Source of the DNA: Prevotella sp. 10(H)
GTDB taxonomy: Bacteria > Bacteroidota > Bacteroidia > Bacteroidales > Dysgonomonadaceae
NCBI RefSeq assembly: GCF_000711235.1
Contig: NZ_JOMI01000003.1
Coordinates: 496,001 to 560,000, forward strand
Direction of reading: 5' to 3'
DNA: 64,000 nucleotides
Positions within the stretch are counted from its first letter, which is position 1; each line of letters opens with the position of its first letter. The notes under the pieces were generated by a model that was not told the origin of the DNA, searched no databases, and worked only from the letters and a program-made list of their open reading frames with translations. The translations under genes were made by a program, and so were the position numbers. This document shows, one piece after another, positions 49,936 to 58,399 of the stretch.

Positions 49936-51348
49936 TTAAGCATTACGGTCTCTTTTCTTTACCCTTACCGCATCGCCAGCATCAGGTGTCAACTTGGTAT
50001 ATCCGTAGAGTGATATAATGCCTAATGCAGCAACAAAGATAAATGCAAGACGGAAGTCTGCCACGCTATAATGTGGCGTGCTTCCGTTTATCATATTCGA
50101 AAATCGCAGGAATACGGCACCCATAGCAATACCCATACCTGTCGACATCTGCTGTACGGTACTGTATAATGTATTGGCGGCTGTCATCCTCGGCTGGGGA
50201 ATATCGGCAAAGGCGAGTGTCGTAATAGCACTGAACTGCATAGAGCGGAACATTCCCGAAATAAACATCACTACCACAATCAATATTACCGGAGTAGTAG
50301 GCAGTAGCAAGGCTGTAAAGAATGTGAATAATGCTACCATAAATCCATTAGCGATCAGTACTGTGCGGAAATTATAATGGCGCATAATCCAGATTGTAGC
50401 CGGTTTCATCGCCAGATTACCCGCCATAGTGGCAAGGAATAGTGTTCCCGATTCGAACGGAGTCAGTCCGAATCCTTCCTGAAACATCAATGGAATAAGA
50501 TAAGGGGCAACCCCTATTACCATGCGCGACAATGAGCCTGTAAATATGGTTACGCTATAGGTCGGTATCTTAATCACCGAGTAATCTATCAACGGATTGG
50601 ATATATGGCGCGAGTAGCGGATATTGAAAGCCAGCAGGCCTATACTAACCAGTACCATTATTACCGAAACATAATACGGCACTTCGGTACGGCTTAGCAA
50701 TTCCACCCCATACATAAAACCAGCCAGTGCAAGCCCGCTGAGCACAAAGCCGACGAAATCAAACCTACGCCGTGCGGGATTCGTATCCTTTTCTTCGGGA
50801 ATATGGTGCCATGCCAGAGCAACACAGACGATACTGATTGGTATATTCAGGTAAAATATCAGGTTCCAGTTCCAGTATGTTGTCAGATACCCCCCTACAA
50901 GCGGCCCCAGTATAGGAGCAACCAGTGCAGGCCATGTGATATAGGCCATAGCGGTCACCAGATTTTCTTTCGGTGTTGTCTTCAATACAGCCAATCGTCC
51001 TACAGGTGTCATCATTGCTCCTGCCATTCCCTGAAAGATACGGAAGATAACAAACTGAGTCAGATTTTGGGACGTTCCGCATAGCGCCGAGGCTATAATA
51101 AACAGGACGATTGAAGTACAGAATACCTTGCGCGTACCGAAACGGTCGGCAATCCACCCGCTCACGGGAATGAATATAGCCAATGCTATCAGGTAAGAAG
51201 TAACACCCGCACTCAGATGCACAACGTCCGTCCCGAACGACCGCGCCATTGCCGGCACAGCCGTATTCACTGCTGTCGTGTCCAGCCCCTGCATAAAAAA
51301 TGCTATGGCTACAATCAGCGATACGGTGTAGGACTTGTCTATCTTCAT
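49936..51348 (-). CDS. DHA2-family MFS efflux transporter (EmrB/QacA type)
   Basis: 470 residues with about 14 transmembrane helices. The DHA2 signature LDTTAVNTAVPAMARSF (about residues 22-38) and motif A GWIADRFGTRKVF (about 70-82) are present, with PVGRLAVLKTTPKE after the fourth helix and GPLVGGYLTTYWNWNLIFYLNIPI (motif C region). Proton-driven export of drugs or lipophilic compounds is expected from the family; the substrate is unknown. Start at the ATG at 51348, since the alternative at 51378 overlaps the promoter box. Own promoter. Confidence 0.9.
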   Translation of the reverse strand: MKIDKSYTVSLIVAIAFFMQGLDTTAVNTAVPAMARSFGTDVVHLSAGVTSYLIALAIFIPVSGWIADRFGTRKVFCTSIVLFIIASALCGTSQNLTQFVIFRIFQGMAGAMMTPVGRLAVLKTTPKENLVTAMAYITWPALVAPILGPLVGGYLTTYWNWNLIFYLNIPISIVCVALAWHHIPEEKDTNPARRRFDFVGFVLSGLALAGFMYGVELLSRTEVPYYVSVIMVLVSIGLLAFNIRYSRHISNPLIDYSVIKIPTYSVTIFTGSLSRMVIGVAPYLIPLMFQEGFGLTPFESGTLFLATMAGNLAMKPATIWIMRHYNFRTVLIANGFMVALFTFFTALLLPTTPVILIVVVMFISGMFRSMQFSAITTLAFADIPQPRMTAANTLYSTVQQMSTGMGIAMGAVFLRFSNMINGSTPHYSVADFRLAFIFVAALGIISLYGYTKLTPDAGDAVRVKKRDRNA

Positions 51349-51375
51349 GTATGAATGCGAATTGTTAATCAGGCG

Positions 51376-51383
51376 CAAAGATA
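51376..51383 (-). promoter_or_regulatory. -7 box (TATCTTTG) for the MFS gene
   Basis: Minus-strand TATCTTTG, exact consensus, 27 nt before the ATG at 51348. It overlaps the longer possible start at 51378. Confidence 0.5.
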
Positions 51384-51563
51384 ACTCTTTTTTGTATGGC
51401 TATACAGCCTTATGTGTCTGACAAATATGTCAGGTGATAATTTAATGTTTATGGTTAATAAACGCAAGGAATATGGAAAAGTTTATAGATAATATGTTTA
51501 AAGACTCTTTTTATTTTATCTAAAATTTCAATCTTTATTTGATATTTCAAATTATACTCATTG

Positions 51564-52038
51564 CTGCCGCGCCCTCCCGGGCTTGTCCATTCTTTTTTCT
51601 TGATAAAAAAGGATGCAAAAAATCAAGGCTTCATCCCTCGGCGACCCAAAACCGCAACTACGGCGAAGCAAAATAATACGGACTCATCGGCGTATTGGTT
51701 ATCAGTACCCTATAGCACCAACCCTATTTTGCTTTTCGCCTTCGTTTTGCGGATTGGGAGCCCCGCCTGCGGAACAGAGGCCGGAATCGCAATGCGACGA
51801 CAAGAATTAAAAAAGACCTGATGGCAGTCTGTATTCTTGTTGTGCGTTAGCTCTCCGTGCATTAGTTCCCAAGTCGGGCACCTGTCCGGTGAAGACGGCG
51901 TAGAAAGGGACGGGGCGAAGCCCGTTTGTCACTTTCAGCCGGCAAGCCGTTGACAGGTCGACGGGGAACGGAGCACTAGCCTTTTGCATCCTTTTGGGCA
52001 ATGCCAAAAGGATGGACAAGCCCGGGAGGGCGCGGCAG
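51564..52038. repeat. Inverted-repeat-bounded element, MITE-like
   Basis: A ~475-bp element, clearly richer in GC than its flanks. Outer 27 bp at 51564-51590 (CTGCCGCGCCCTCCCGGGCT...) are an exact inverted copy of 52012-52038. Arms extend inward to 57 bp each (51564-51620 and 51982-52038) with about nine mismatches, all in a mini-hairpin whose two strands change together: TTTTGG/CCAAAA in the right arm, TTTTTT/AAAAAA in the left. A second internal inverted repeat, AATGCGACGACAAGAAT near 51790 against ATTCTTGTTGTGCGTT near 51832, is also present. No transposase frame; the small open frames inside are not convincing. No target-site duplication was found at its ends. Confidence 0.65.
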
Positions 52039-52179
52039 AAAGAAACAAAACTCAATAAATATTACAAAAGTGAAATTTGGATAAAGACAATAATCCATTT
52101 GGATACTACCAATTTGCTTTATTAACAAAGTTTTAAAACAATTATCTATACAATAAAAACCCTTTAAAACATTATCATC

Positions 52180-52836
52180 ATGGCAAAATTTAACAACAAA
52201 CTTGCAACCCGTATTATAGAAATGATAGAACAAGACCTCTTCGGTATCTCCGAAATCTGTAAAATACTTCACATTGCCCCGAAAACATTTTACGAATGGA
52301 GAAAAACAAAGCCCGAATTCAATGAAGCTGTAGAAGCTGCTATCGACCACCGCGAAGAATCCTTGGTAGCATCTGCCCGCATGGGATTGAAACAACTGCT
52401 CGAAGGCTATATCCAGAAAGAAGAAAAGATTACATATATTCCCGATAAGAACAATCCGGCCGAAGATATCGAAAAGAACAGAATAATAAAGAAAAAACAC
52501 TGTGCCCCAAGCATCCGCGCTATCAGGTATGTACTCGAGCGGAACGATAAGATGAAAGAAAAGAAAGCGGAGCAACCTTCCCAACAACGCCCGTTAATAA
52601 TAGAAGTCCCCGATGAAGAGACGAAGCGCCAACTGATGATTTTCCGCAAGAATGATTTCCATACAGGTGGGGCAGAAAATGCGAAGATAGTTGTGGCTGT
52701 TGATGAAGAGCTGGAAAGGGAACGCGAGAAAAAAGCGCAAACGAAGAGGATAGAATCGAAGAAACAGAAAATATCGGAAATATTGCCTTCATCCATCGAT
52801 TGCTGTTTACCTCCGGGATATACCAGAAGAGGATGA
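52180..52836 (+). CDS. Terminase-small-subunit-like DNA-binding protein, isolated
   Basis: 218 residues. The N-terminal ~60 residues form a helix-turn-helix like those of phage terminase small subunits: ISEICKILHIAPKTFYEWRKTKPEFNEAVEAAIDHREESL, a layout where the protein recognises DNA packaging sites. A helical middle (LVASARMGLKQLLEGYIQKEEKITYIPD) follows, as in Bacteroidetes phage small terminases. The C-terminal ~70 residues are highly charged (EELEREREKKAQTKRIESKKQ). No large terminase, portal or other phage gene is nearby, so it is a phage relic, a domesticated regulator or part of an unrecognised mobile unit. Repeats flank it on both sides. Confidence 0.6.
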   Translation: MAKFNNKLATRIIEMIEQDLFGISEICKILHIAPKTFYEWRKTKPEFNEAVEAAIDHREESLVASARMGLKQLLEGYIQKEEKITYIPDKNNPAEDIEKNRIIKKKHCAPSIRAIRYVLERNDKMKEKKAEQPSQQRPLIIEVPDEETKRQLMIFRKNDFHTGGAENAKIVVAVDEELEREREKKAQTKRIESKKQKISEILPSSIDCCLPPGYTRRG

Positions 52837-52890
52837 TAGCCCCTCCAACCTCCCTAAAGGGGAGACTTTCCCCACTTCGGGGGCTAGGGG
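52837..52890. repeat. GC-rich inverted repeat after the terminase-like gene
   Basis: TAGCCCC (52837-52843) pairs with GGGGCTA (52880-52886); inside, GGGGAGACTTTCCCC forms a second hairpin. It begins at the base after the stop codon and could act as a terminator. This type of C/G-run motif is a common intergenic repeat in Bacteroidetes, from general knowledge. Confidence 0.55.
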
Positions 52891-52899
52891 ACCGATATC

Positions 52900-53065
52900 C
52901 GTTACTTTCGTTACTTTTTAACAATATAGTTAATAAATGTAAGAATGATTGAATGTTATTAATTATGAGTAACTCTTTACTCCATTGGCATATCGGCACA
53001 TTTGCTAATTTACACATTGATTTTCGTTACTTTCGTTACTTTTTAACAATATATAGTTAATAAAT
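52900..53065 (+). repeat. Direct repeat pair, about 40 bp
   Basis: CGTTACTTTCGTTACTTTTT... at 52900-52938 recurs at 53025-53065, continuing through AACAATATAGTTAATAAAT, differing by a 2-bp insertion. Each copy itself holds a tandem CGTTACTTT. The 86 bp between them carry no gene. The spacer 52837-53175 therefore consists largely of repeats plus the dgt promoter. Confidence 0.7.
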
Positions 53066-53142
53066 ACAAAATGCATATAGCCGGATTTCGTCTATACTCT
53101 ATAATTATCAGATACTAAATATTCTATGAAGTCGAAAATCCT

Positions 53143-53150
53143 TATCTTTG
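53143..53150 (+). promoter_or_regulatory. -7 box (TATCTTTG) for dgt
   Basis: Exact TAnnTTTG, 25 nt upstream of the dgt ATG. Confidence 0.5.
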
Positions 53151-53175
53151 GCACAACCAAAAACCAAAAGATGAT

Positions 53176-54510
53176 ATGAATTGGGAAAAGCTTCTATCGG
53201 CAAAGCGTTTCGGGATGGAGAAATACCACGACGAAAAGCATCATGACAGGACTGATTTTCAGCGTGACTACGACCGTCTGATATTTTCGTCTCCGTTTCG
53301 TCGCTTGCAAAACAAGACACAGGTATTCCCGCTTCCGGGCAGTGTTTTTGTTCACAATCGGTTGACGCACAGTATAGAAGTGTCCTGTGTGGGACGTTCG
53401 TTAGGAGAGATAATCGGCAGGGAACTAAGAAAAAGATACCCAGATTCGCAGGCGCATTTTGAAGAAATCAGTTCAATCGTAGCCGCCGGATGCCTTGCCC
53501 ATGACCTTGGGAATCCGCCGTTCGGACATTCGGGTGAACGGGCAATTACAAGCTTCTTTGTGGAAGGTAACGGCCGGCATCTGGAAGAGAAAGTCAGAGC
53601 AGAAGGCGGTCGCTGGGAAGATTTCGTCAATTTCGAAGGGAATGCCAATTCTATCAGGATGCTTATTCACCAATTTAAAGGGCGTCGTCCGGGCGGGTTT
53701 GTATTGACCTATTCTACGTTAGCCTCTATTGCCAAATATCCCTATTCGGCTCTGGCTGCAGGGAAGAAAGGCAAGTTCGGATTTTTTCAGGCTGAGGAAG
53801 AAGATTTCCGTAGAATAGCCGACGGGTTGGGTATGCTTTGCCTACAGGAATCCCCTTTGAAATATGCGCGGCATCCGCTGGTATATTTAGTCGAGGCGGC
53901 AGACGATATTTGCTACAGGACAATGGATATCGAAGACGCGCATAAGCTGGGCTTGCTGTCTACAGAGCAGACTAAAAGCCTGTTCATGAATTTCTTTTCA
54001 GAAGAAAGGCAGGAAAAGATGCTGAGAACTATGGAGCGTGTGAGCGATACCAACGAGCAGATAGCTTATCTTCGGTCGAGCCTTATCGGGTTGCTGGTGG
54101 AAGAATGCACAACGGTGTTTCTGGATAATGAGCAGCTTATACTCGACGGCACTTTTGAAGGTGCGCTTATCGACCATATTTCACCTTTGCCGAACAAAGC
54201 AAATAAGGTAGCCGGAGATATCAGCTTCAGAAAAATATACAGGGCTAAAGATGTGGTAGATATTGAACTGGCCGGATACCGTATCATCGGCTTCCTACTC
54301 GATACCTTTATCTCAGCTGCTACAGCGGAAAATCCGAAAGGAAAATATGCGGAACTGGTATTGAGCCGTGTTTCGGAACAGTTTGAAACGGATGCACCGA
54401 CACAATACGGGAAGATATTGGCTATACTCGATTTTATCTCGGGAATGACCGATATATATGCACTAGACCTCTATCGTAAGTTAACGGGAATGAGTCTGCC
54501 TAGTGTGTAA
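53176..54510 (+). CDS. dgt: Deoxyguanosinetriphosphate triphosphohydrolase
   Basis: 444 residues, HD superfamily. Hydrolyses dGTP (or other dNTPs) to nucleoside and tripolyphosphate, affecting nucleotide pools and phage defence in some bacteria. Metal-binding residues are visible: His in NRLTHSIEVSCVGRSLG, the HD in CLAHDLGNPPFGHSGE with the following His, and a late Asp in VEAADDICYRTMDIEDA. N-terminal RTDFQRDYDRLIFSSPFRRLQNKTQVFPL is the conserved Dgt start. Monocistronic; stops 9 bp from the stop of rpiB on the opposite strand. Confidence 0.93.
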   Translation: MNWEKLLSAKRFGMEKYHDEKHHDRTDFQRDYDRLIFSSPFRRLQNKTQVFPLPGSVFVHNRLTHSIEVSCVGRSLGEIIGRELRKRYPDSQAHFEEISSIVAAGCLAHDLGNPPFGHSGERAITSFFVEGNGRHLEEKVRAEGGRWEDFVNFEGNANSIRMLIHQFKGRRPGGFVLTYSTLASIAKYPYSALAAGKKGKFGFFQAEEEDFRRIADGLGMLCLQESPLKYARHPLVYLVEAADDICYRTMDIEDAHKLGLLSTEQTKSLFMNFFSEERQEKMLRTMERVSDTNEQIAYLRSSLIGLLVEECTTVFLDNEQLILDGTFEGALIDHISPLPNKANKVAGDISFRKIYRAKDVVDIELAGYRIIGFLLDTFISAATAENPKGKYAELVLSRVSEQFETDAPTQYGKILAILDFISGMTDIYALDLYRKLTGMSLPSV

Positions 54511-54519
54511 TTCAGATAA

Positions 54520-54972
54520 TCAGCAAGGGATTTTATCGATTCTGTTCTGATGTCTTCCGCCTTCGAACAGGGTATTGAAGAAGACTTCGATCATATCATA
54601 GGCTTCTTTCTGGTTGATAAATCGTCCCGGCAAGGTCAATACATTAGCATCGTTGTGCAGTCTGGCAAGCCTTGTTATCTCGGTGTTCCAGCACAAAGCG
54701 CTCCTTACATACTTATGATGGTTCAGTGTCATATTGATACCGTTGCCCGATCCGCAGACAGCAATACCTTTGTCGCACTGGCCTGAGTCGATAGCTTCTC
54801 CCAGTTTGTGGCCGAAATCGGGATAATCGACACTATCGGTGCTGTATGTACCGAAGTCGATATAAGGAATATCCTCACTTTTGAACAAGGTGATAATGTA
54901 TTCTTTGAGAGAAAAGCCGGCATGGTCGCTGGCAAGGCCGATTGGTTTATCGGGAGTAGGGAATAAACTCAT
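54520..54972 (-). CDS. rpiB: Ribose-5-phosphate isomerase B
   Basis: 150 residues. Interconverts ribose-5-phosphate and ribulose-5-phosphate. RpiB motifs: IGLASDHAGFSLKEYI, DFGTYSTDSVDYPDFGHKL, GIAVCGSGNGINMTLNHH with the catalytic Cys, and ARLHNDANVLTLPGRFI. Follows the transketolase gene by 92 bp on the minus strand, the usual tkt-rpiB pair of Bacteroidales, linking both to the non-oxidative pentose phosphate pathway. A hairpin lies between the two genes. Confidence 0.94.
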   Translation of the reverse strand: MSLFPTPDKPIGLASDHAGFSLKEYIITLFKSEDIPYIDFGTYSTDSVDYPDFGHKLGEAIDSGQCDKGIAVCGSGNGINMTLNHHKYVRSALCWNTEITRLARLHNDANVLTLPGRFINQKEAYDMIEVFFNTLFEGGRHQNRIDKIPC

Positions 54973-55017
54973 GTGTTTGAATTATGAATAATGAGTTATG
55001 AACTTTAAACATAAGCT

Positions 55018-55037
55018 GCAGGCTGAGAGCAGCCTGC
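55018..55037 (-). terminator. Hairpin between tkt and rpiB
   Basis: GCAGGCT (55018-55024) pairs with AGCCTGC (55031-55037), extended by flanking TG/CA. Only a weak T-rich tract follows on the minus strand, so it may reduce rather than stop transcription into rpiB. Confidence 0.45.
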
Positions 55038-55064
55038 AACTATATAGTGATTGTTAAATGTCAA

Positions 55065-57092
55065 TTATTTAAGAAATTCTTTGACCTGATTGTATACATT
55101 CTCCGGAGTAAAGCCGAGTTTCTCATCCAGTACCTTGTATGGTGCGGAGAAACCGAATGATTCCATGCCCCATACCTTTCCTTTGCTGCCTACAAGGCCT
55201 TGAAGGGTGACTGGCAATCCGGCGGTAAGACCGAACACTTTCTTATCTTTAGGAATCACATTCTCCTGATAAGCAAGTGTCTGTGCACGGAAGAGGCCTT
55301 CGGACGGCACCGATACGATGCGTGTCTTTATATTGTCCGCTTTCAGCAATTCTGCTCCTTCTACAAGAGTGGATACTTCCGAACCGGATGCTAACAGGAT
55401 AATATCGTAGTTGTCGTCTTCCTGTACAATGTATGCTCCTTTTTCTGCCTGAAGAGCTTCTGTATAACGGTTTGTTTTAGCAGGAAGGTCGTTTATATTC
55501 TGTCGAGAGAAAATAAGACCTGTAGGAGTCGATTTGTTCTCCATAGCCATTTTCCACGATATGGTAGCTTCGGTAACATCGGCAGGACGCAATACCAGCA
55601 TAGAGTTATGTCCGTGGTGGTTCTGCAATTTCTCAAGCAGGCGAATCTGTGCTTCCTGTTCTACAGGCTCGTGAGTAGGGCCGTCTTCACCGACACGGAA
55701 AGCGTCGTGCGTCCAGATGAACTTAACAGGTAGTTCCATTAAGGCAGCCAGACGAATAGCAGGCTTCATATAATCGGAGAAAACAAAGAAAGTGGCACAT
55801 GCAGGAATAACACCGCCATGCAGGCACATACCGATAGTAAGACAGGCCATTGTTAACTCTGATACTCCGGCTTGTAGAAAAGCTCCCGAGAAGTCGCCTT
55901 TCTTCATGCTATGGGTATTCTTGAGGAAGCCGTCTGTCTTGTCCGAGTTGGAAAGGTCGGCAGAAGAAACAATCATATTCTCTACCTGTTTAGCCAATAT
56001 ACCCAATACGGTTGCAGAAGCTGCGCGGGTAGCCTGATTCGGTTTCTGTTCGATAGATTTCCAGTCTATCGGTGGAATATAGCCGTCGAACCATTGCTGA
56101 AGTTTGGTAGCCAGTTCAGGGTTTTGTTTTGCCCAGGCTGCTTTAGCTTCTTGTTTCTTGGCTACTATTTCTTCGAGTTCTTTGGCTCTATTGTTATATA
56201 GCTCTTGTACTTCAGGGAAGATTGCAAACGGGTTTTTAGGGTCACCGCCGAGGTTTTCGATAGTCTTCTCGAAAGAGGCTCCTGCTGCAGTCAGTGGCTG
56301 TCCATGAGTATCCGTTTCATCTTCGAAACTGCTGCCATCGGCTTTTACAGCACCTTTACCCATAGTAGTATTACCTATTATAAGGGTAGGTCTTTCTTTT
56401 TCCTGTTTGGCTTCGGTAAGAGCGGCGCGGATTTCAGTGACATCGTTACCGTTAATAGTAATAACACGCCATCCCCAAGCTTTATATTTTGCGGCTACAT
56501 CTTCTTCGGAAACTTCTGTAGTCTTAGTAGAAAGCTGGATGCCGTTGGAGTCATAGAACATAACAAGGTTATCAAGACCTAAGTGTCCGGCTGTGCGGCC
56601 TGCACCCTGTGAGATTTCTTCCTGTATACCGCCGTCGGAAATGTAAGAATAGATAGTGTGATCCATACATTCACCGAAGCGATGACCTAAGAACTTGGCA
56701 GCAATGGCAGCACCTACAGCAAAGGTATGGCCTTGGCCTAACGGGCCGGAAGTATTCTCGATACCGCGCATTACATCGCGTTCGGGATGCCCGGGAGTAA
56801 CGCTGCCCCATTGACGGAACTGCTGAAGATCTTCAAGTTTGAATTTACCCGCCAGACAAAGGGTACTATATAGCATGGCCGACATATGACCGGGATCTAA
56901 GAAGAAACGGTCACGGTTTTCCCACGTAGGATTTTTCGGGTCGTAAACCAGAAACTCTGTAAACAAGACATTAATATAGTCGGCACCACCCATAGCACCT
57001 CCGGGATGTCCGGAATTGGCCTTCTCGACCATCGAAGCTGATAAGATACGTATGTTATCAGCACTTCTGTTGAGCAAATCTGTTGAAGTCAT
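55065..57092 (-). CDS. tkt: Transketolase
   Basis: 675 residues, full length. Thiamine-diphosphate enzyme moving two-carbon units between sugar phosphates. Motifs: NSGHPGGAMGGADY and GPLGQGHTFAVGAA (TPP/substrate His), ISDGGIQEEISQGAGR with the metal/TPP-binding segment, THGQPL, and in the second half FRVGEDGPTHEPVEQ and SFGFSAPYKVL. Upstream a TATTTTTG box gives it a promoter; rpiB follows. Confidence 0.96.
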   Translation of the reverse strand: MTSTDLLNRSADNIRILSASMVEKANSGHPGGAMGGADYINVLFTEFLVYDPKNPTWENRDRFFLDPGHMSAMLYSTLCLAGKFKLEDLQQFRQWGSVTPGHPERDVMRGIENTSGPLGQGHTFAVGAAIAAKFLGHRFGECMDHTIYSYISDGGIQEEISQGAGRTAGHLGLDNLVMFYDSNGIQLSTKTTEVSEEDVAAKYKAWGWRVITINGNDVTEIRAALTEAKQEKERPTLIIGNTTMGKGAVKADGSSFEDETDTHGQPLTAAGASFEKTIENLGGDPKNPFAIFPEVQELYNNRAKELEEIVAKKQEAKAAWAKQNPELATKLQQWFDGYIPPIDWKSIEQKPNQATRAASATVLGILAKQVENMIVSSADLSNSDKTDGFLKNTHSMKKGDFSGAFLQAGVSELTMACLTIGMCLHGGVIPACATFFVFSDYMKPAIRLAALMELPVKFIWTHDAFRVGEDGPTHEPVEQEAQIRLLEKLQNHHGHNSMLVLRPADVTEATISWKMAMENKSTPTGLIFSRQNINDLPAKTNRYTEALQAEKGAYIVQEDDNYDIILLASGSEVSTLVEGAELLKADNIKTRIVSVPSEGLFRAQTLAYQENVIPKDKKVFGLTAGLPVTLQGLVGSKGKVWGMESFGFSAPYKVLDEKLGFTPENVYNQVKEFLK

Positions 57093-57123
57093 TATGATAT
57101 AAGTTAATTAATTTACGTTTGCA

Positions 57124-57131
57124 CAAAAATA
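57124..57131 (-). promoter_or_regulatory. -7 box (TATTTTTG) for tkt-rpiB
   Basis: Minus-strand TATTTTTG fits TAnnTTTG, 31 nt upstream of the tkt ATG. Confidence 0.45.
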
Positions 57132-57208
57132 GGAAATAAGCCCGTAATACCGAACTAAAGTCGTATAAATGTTATATAAACGCAGCCGTCTTCTTTATTG
57201 TTTATCTT

Positions 57209-58399
57209 TTAATCAAGATTCACAGCTAAGCCTCCGGTAGATGTCTCTTTGTAGAGGCTAGGTAAGTCATGACCTGTCTGCTGCATGGTACGTACCACTT
57301 TATCGAAGTTGATAAGATGCTTTCCGTCCGACAACATTGCGAAAGAGCATGAATCGAGGGCACGCGCTGCAGCAAAAGCATTTCGCTCGATGCATGGAAC
57401 CTGAACCAGACCGCATATCGGATCACAAGTCAGTCCGAGGTGGTGCTCGAGTCCCATTTCAGCAGCATATTCAATTTGCTGAGGAGAACCGCCAAATAAC
57501 TGGCAAGCGGCACCTGCAGCCATTGCGCAGGCTACCCCGACTTCACCTTGGCAACCGACTTCCGCACCTGATACCGATGCGTTGGTCTTTACTATGTTGC
57601 CTATCAATCCGGCCGTCGCTAAAGCTCTTATAATTTTTTGCTCACTGAAGTCATGATTCATTTTCAGATGATATAATACTGAAGGAAGTATTCCGCACGA
57701 ACCACAAGTGGGAGCGGTAACAATAATATTCCCACTGGCATTCTCCTCCGATACGGCCAGCGCATAGGAATATATCAGTGCCCGGCTTCTCATCGATCCC
57801 TGATAGCCCTTTGCCTTGATACTATACATAGACGCTTTGCGTTGCAGGCCTAAACCTCCGGGTAATAAACCTTCTGCATCCATTCCACGATGAATAGCGC
57901 TTTCCATTGTTCTCCAAACAGTGAGCAGATAGTCGTAGATTTCCTTGCCTTCGGTATCTTCGACATATTCCCAGAATGTTTTGCCTGTTTGCTGGCACCA
58001 TTCCAGAATGTTCTTCATAGTGCTCTTATCATATAAGGATTCTTTTTTTGTTTCGGAAGTACCGTCCGATAGATCGCCTCCTCCTATGCTATATATGATC
58101 CACTCTTTTACAGATTGGCCTTTTACCACTGCTTCGAACTTCATTCCGTTGGTATGATAGGGCAGAACTATCTCGGGTTTCCATACTATTTCTGTTTGAT
58201 AGGGTTGTAACGTGTTTACAATAGCTACATCTGTCATGTGCCCCTTACCTGTTGCCGCCAGACTGCCGTATAAGGTAACCCTGAACGAATCGGCATATCC
58301 GTTTTCTTCTTTAAACCGTAGTGCTGCTTTTTGAGGCGCCATAGTATGGCTGCTGGAAGGCCCGTGACCTATTTTGTACAAATTGCGAATAGATTCCAT
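57209..58399 (-). CDS. sdaA: L-serine ammonia-lyase, iron-sulfur, single chain
   Basis: 396 residues. Converts L-serine to pyruvate and ammonia using a [4Fe-4S] cluster. The beta domain comes first (YKIGHGPSSSHTMAPQKAALRF, GSLAATGKGHMTD), then the alpha domain with cluster cysteines in PTCGSCGILPSVL and GLTCDPICGLVQVPCIERNA; NASVSGAEVGCQGEVGVACAMAA is the usual conserved block. The order and the short beta domain match Bacteroidetes single-chain enzymes. The cluster is oxygen-sensitive. Monocistronic. Confidence 0.94.
   Translation of the reverse strand: MESIRNLYKIGHGPSSSHTMAPQKAALRFKEENGYADSFRVTLYGSLAATGKGHMTDVAIVNTLQPYQTEIVWKPEIVLPYHTNGMKFEAVVKGQSVKEWIIYSIGGGDLSDGTSETKKESLYDKSTMKNILEWCQQTGKTFWEYVEDTEGKEIYDYLLTVWRTMESAIHRGMDAEGLLPGGLGLQRKASMYSIKAKGYQGSMRSRALIYSYALAVSEENASGNIIVTAPTCGSCGILPSVLYHLKMNHDFSEQKIIRALATAGLIGNIVKTNASVSGAEVGCQGEVGVACAMAAGAACQLFGGSPQQIEYAAEMGLEHHLGLTCDPICGLVQVPCIERNAFAAARALDSCSFAMLSDGKHLINFDKVVRTMQQTGHDLPSLYKETSTGGLAVNLD

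Noticed and set aside
51807-52587. Minus-strand open frames covering the inverted-repeat element and the terminase-like gene
   Set aside because: They cross the exact inverted repeat and run antisense to a gene with recognisable helix-turn-helix; the encoded peptides (such as PRPPGLVH) come from the repeat arm itself.
52180-54510. A prophage or defence island built on the terminase-like gene and dgt
   Set aside because: No portal, capsid, integrase or restriction gene is present, dgt has its own promoter and is a common housekeeping gene, and flanking genes are core metabolism.
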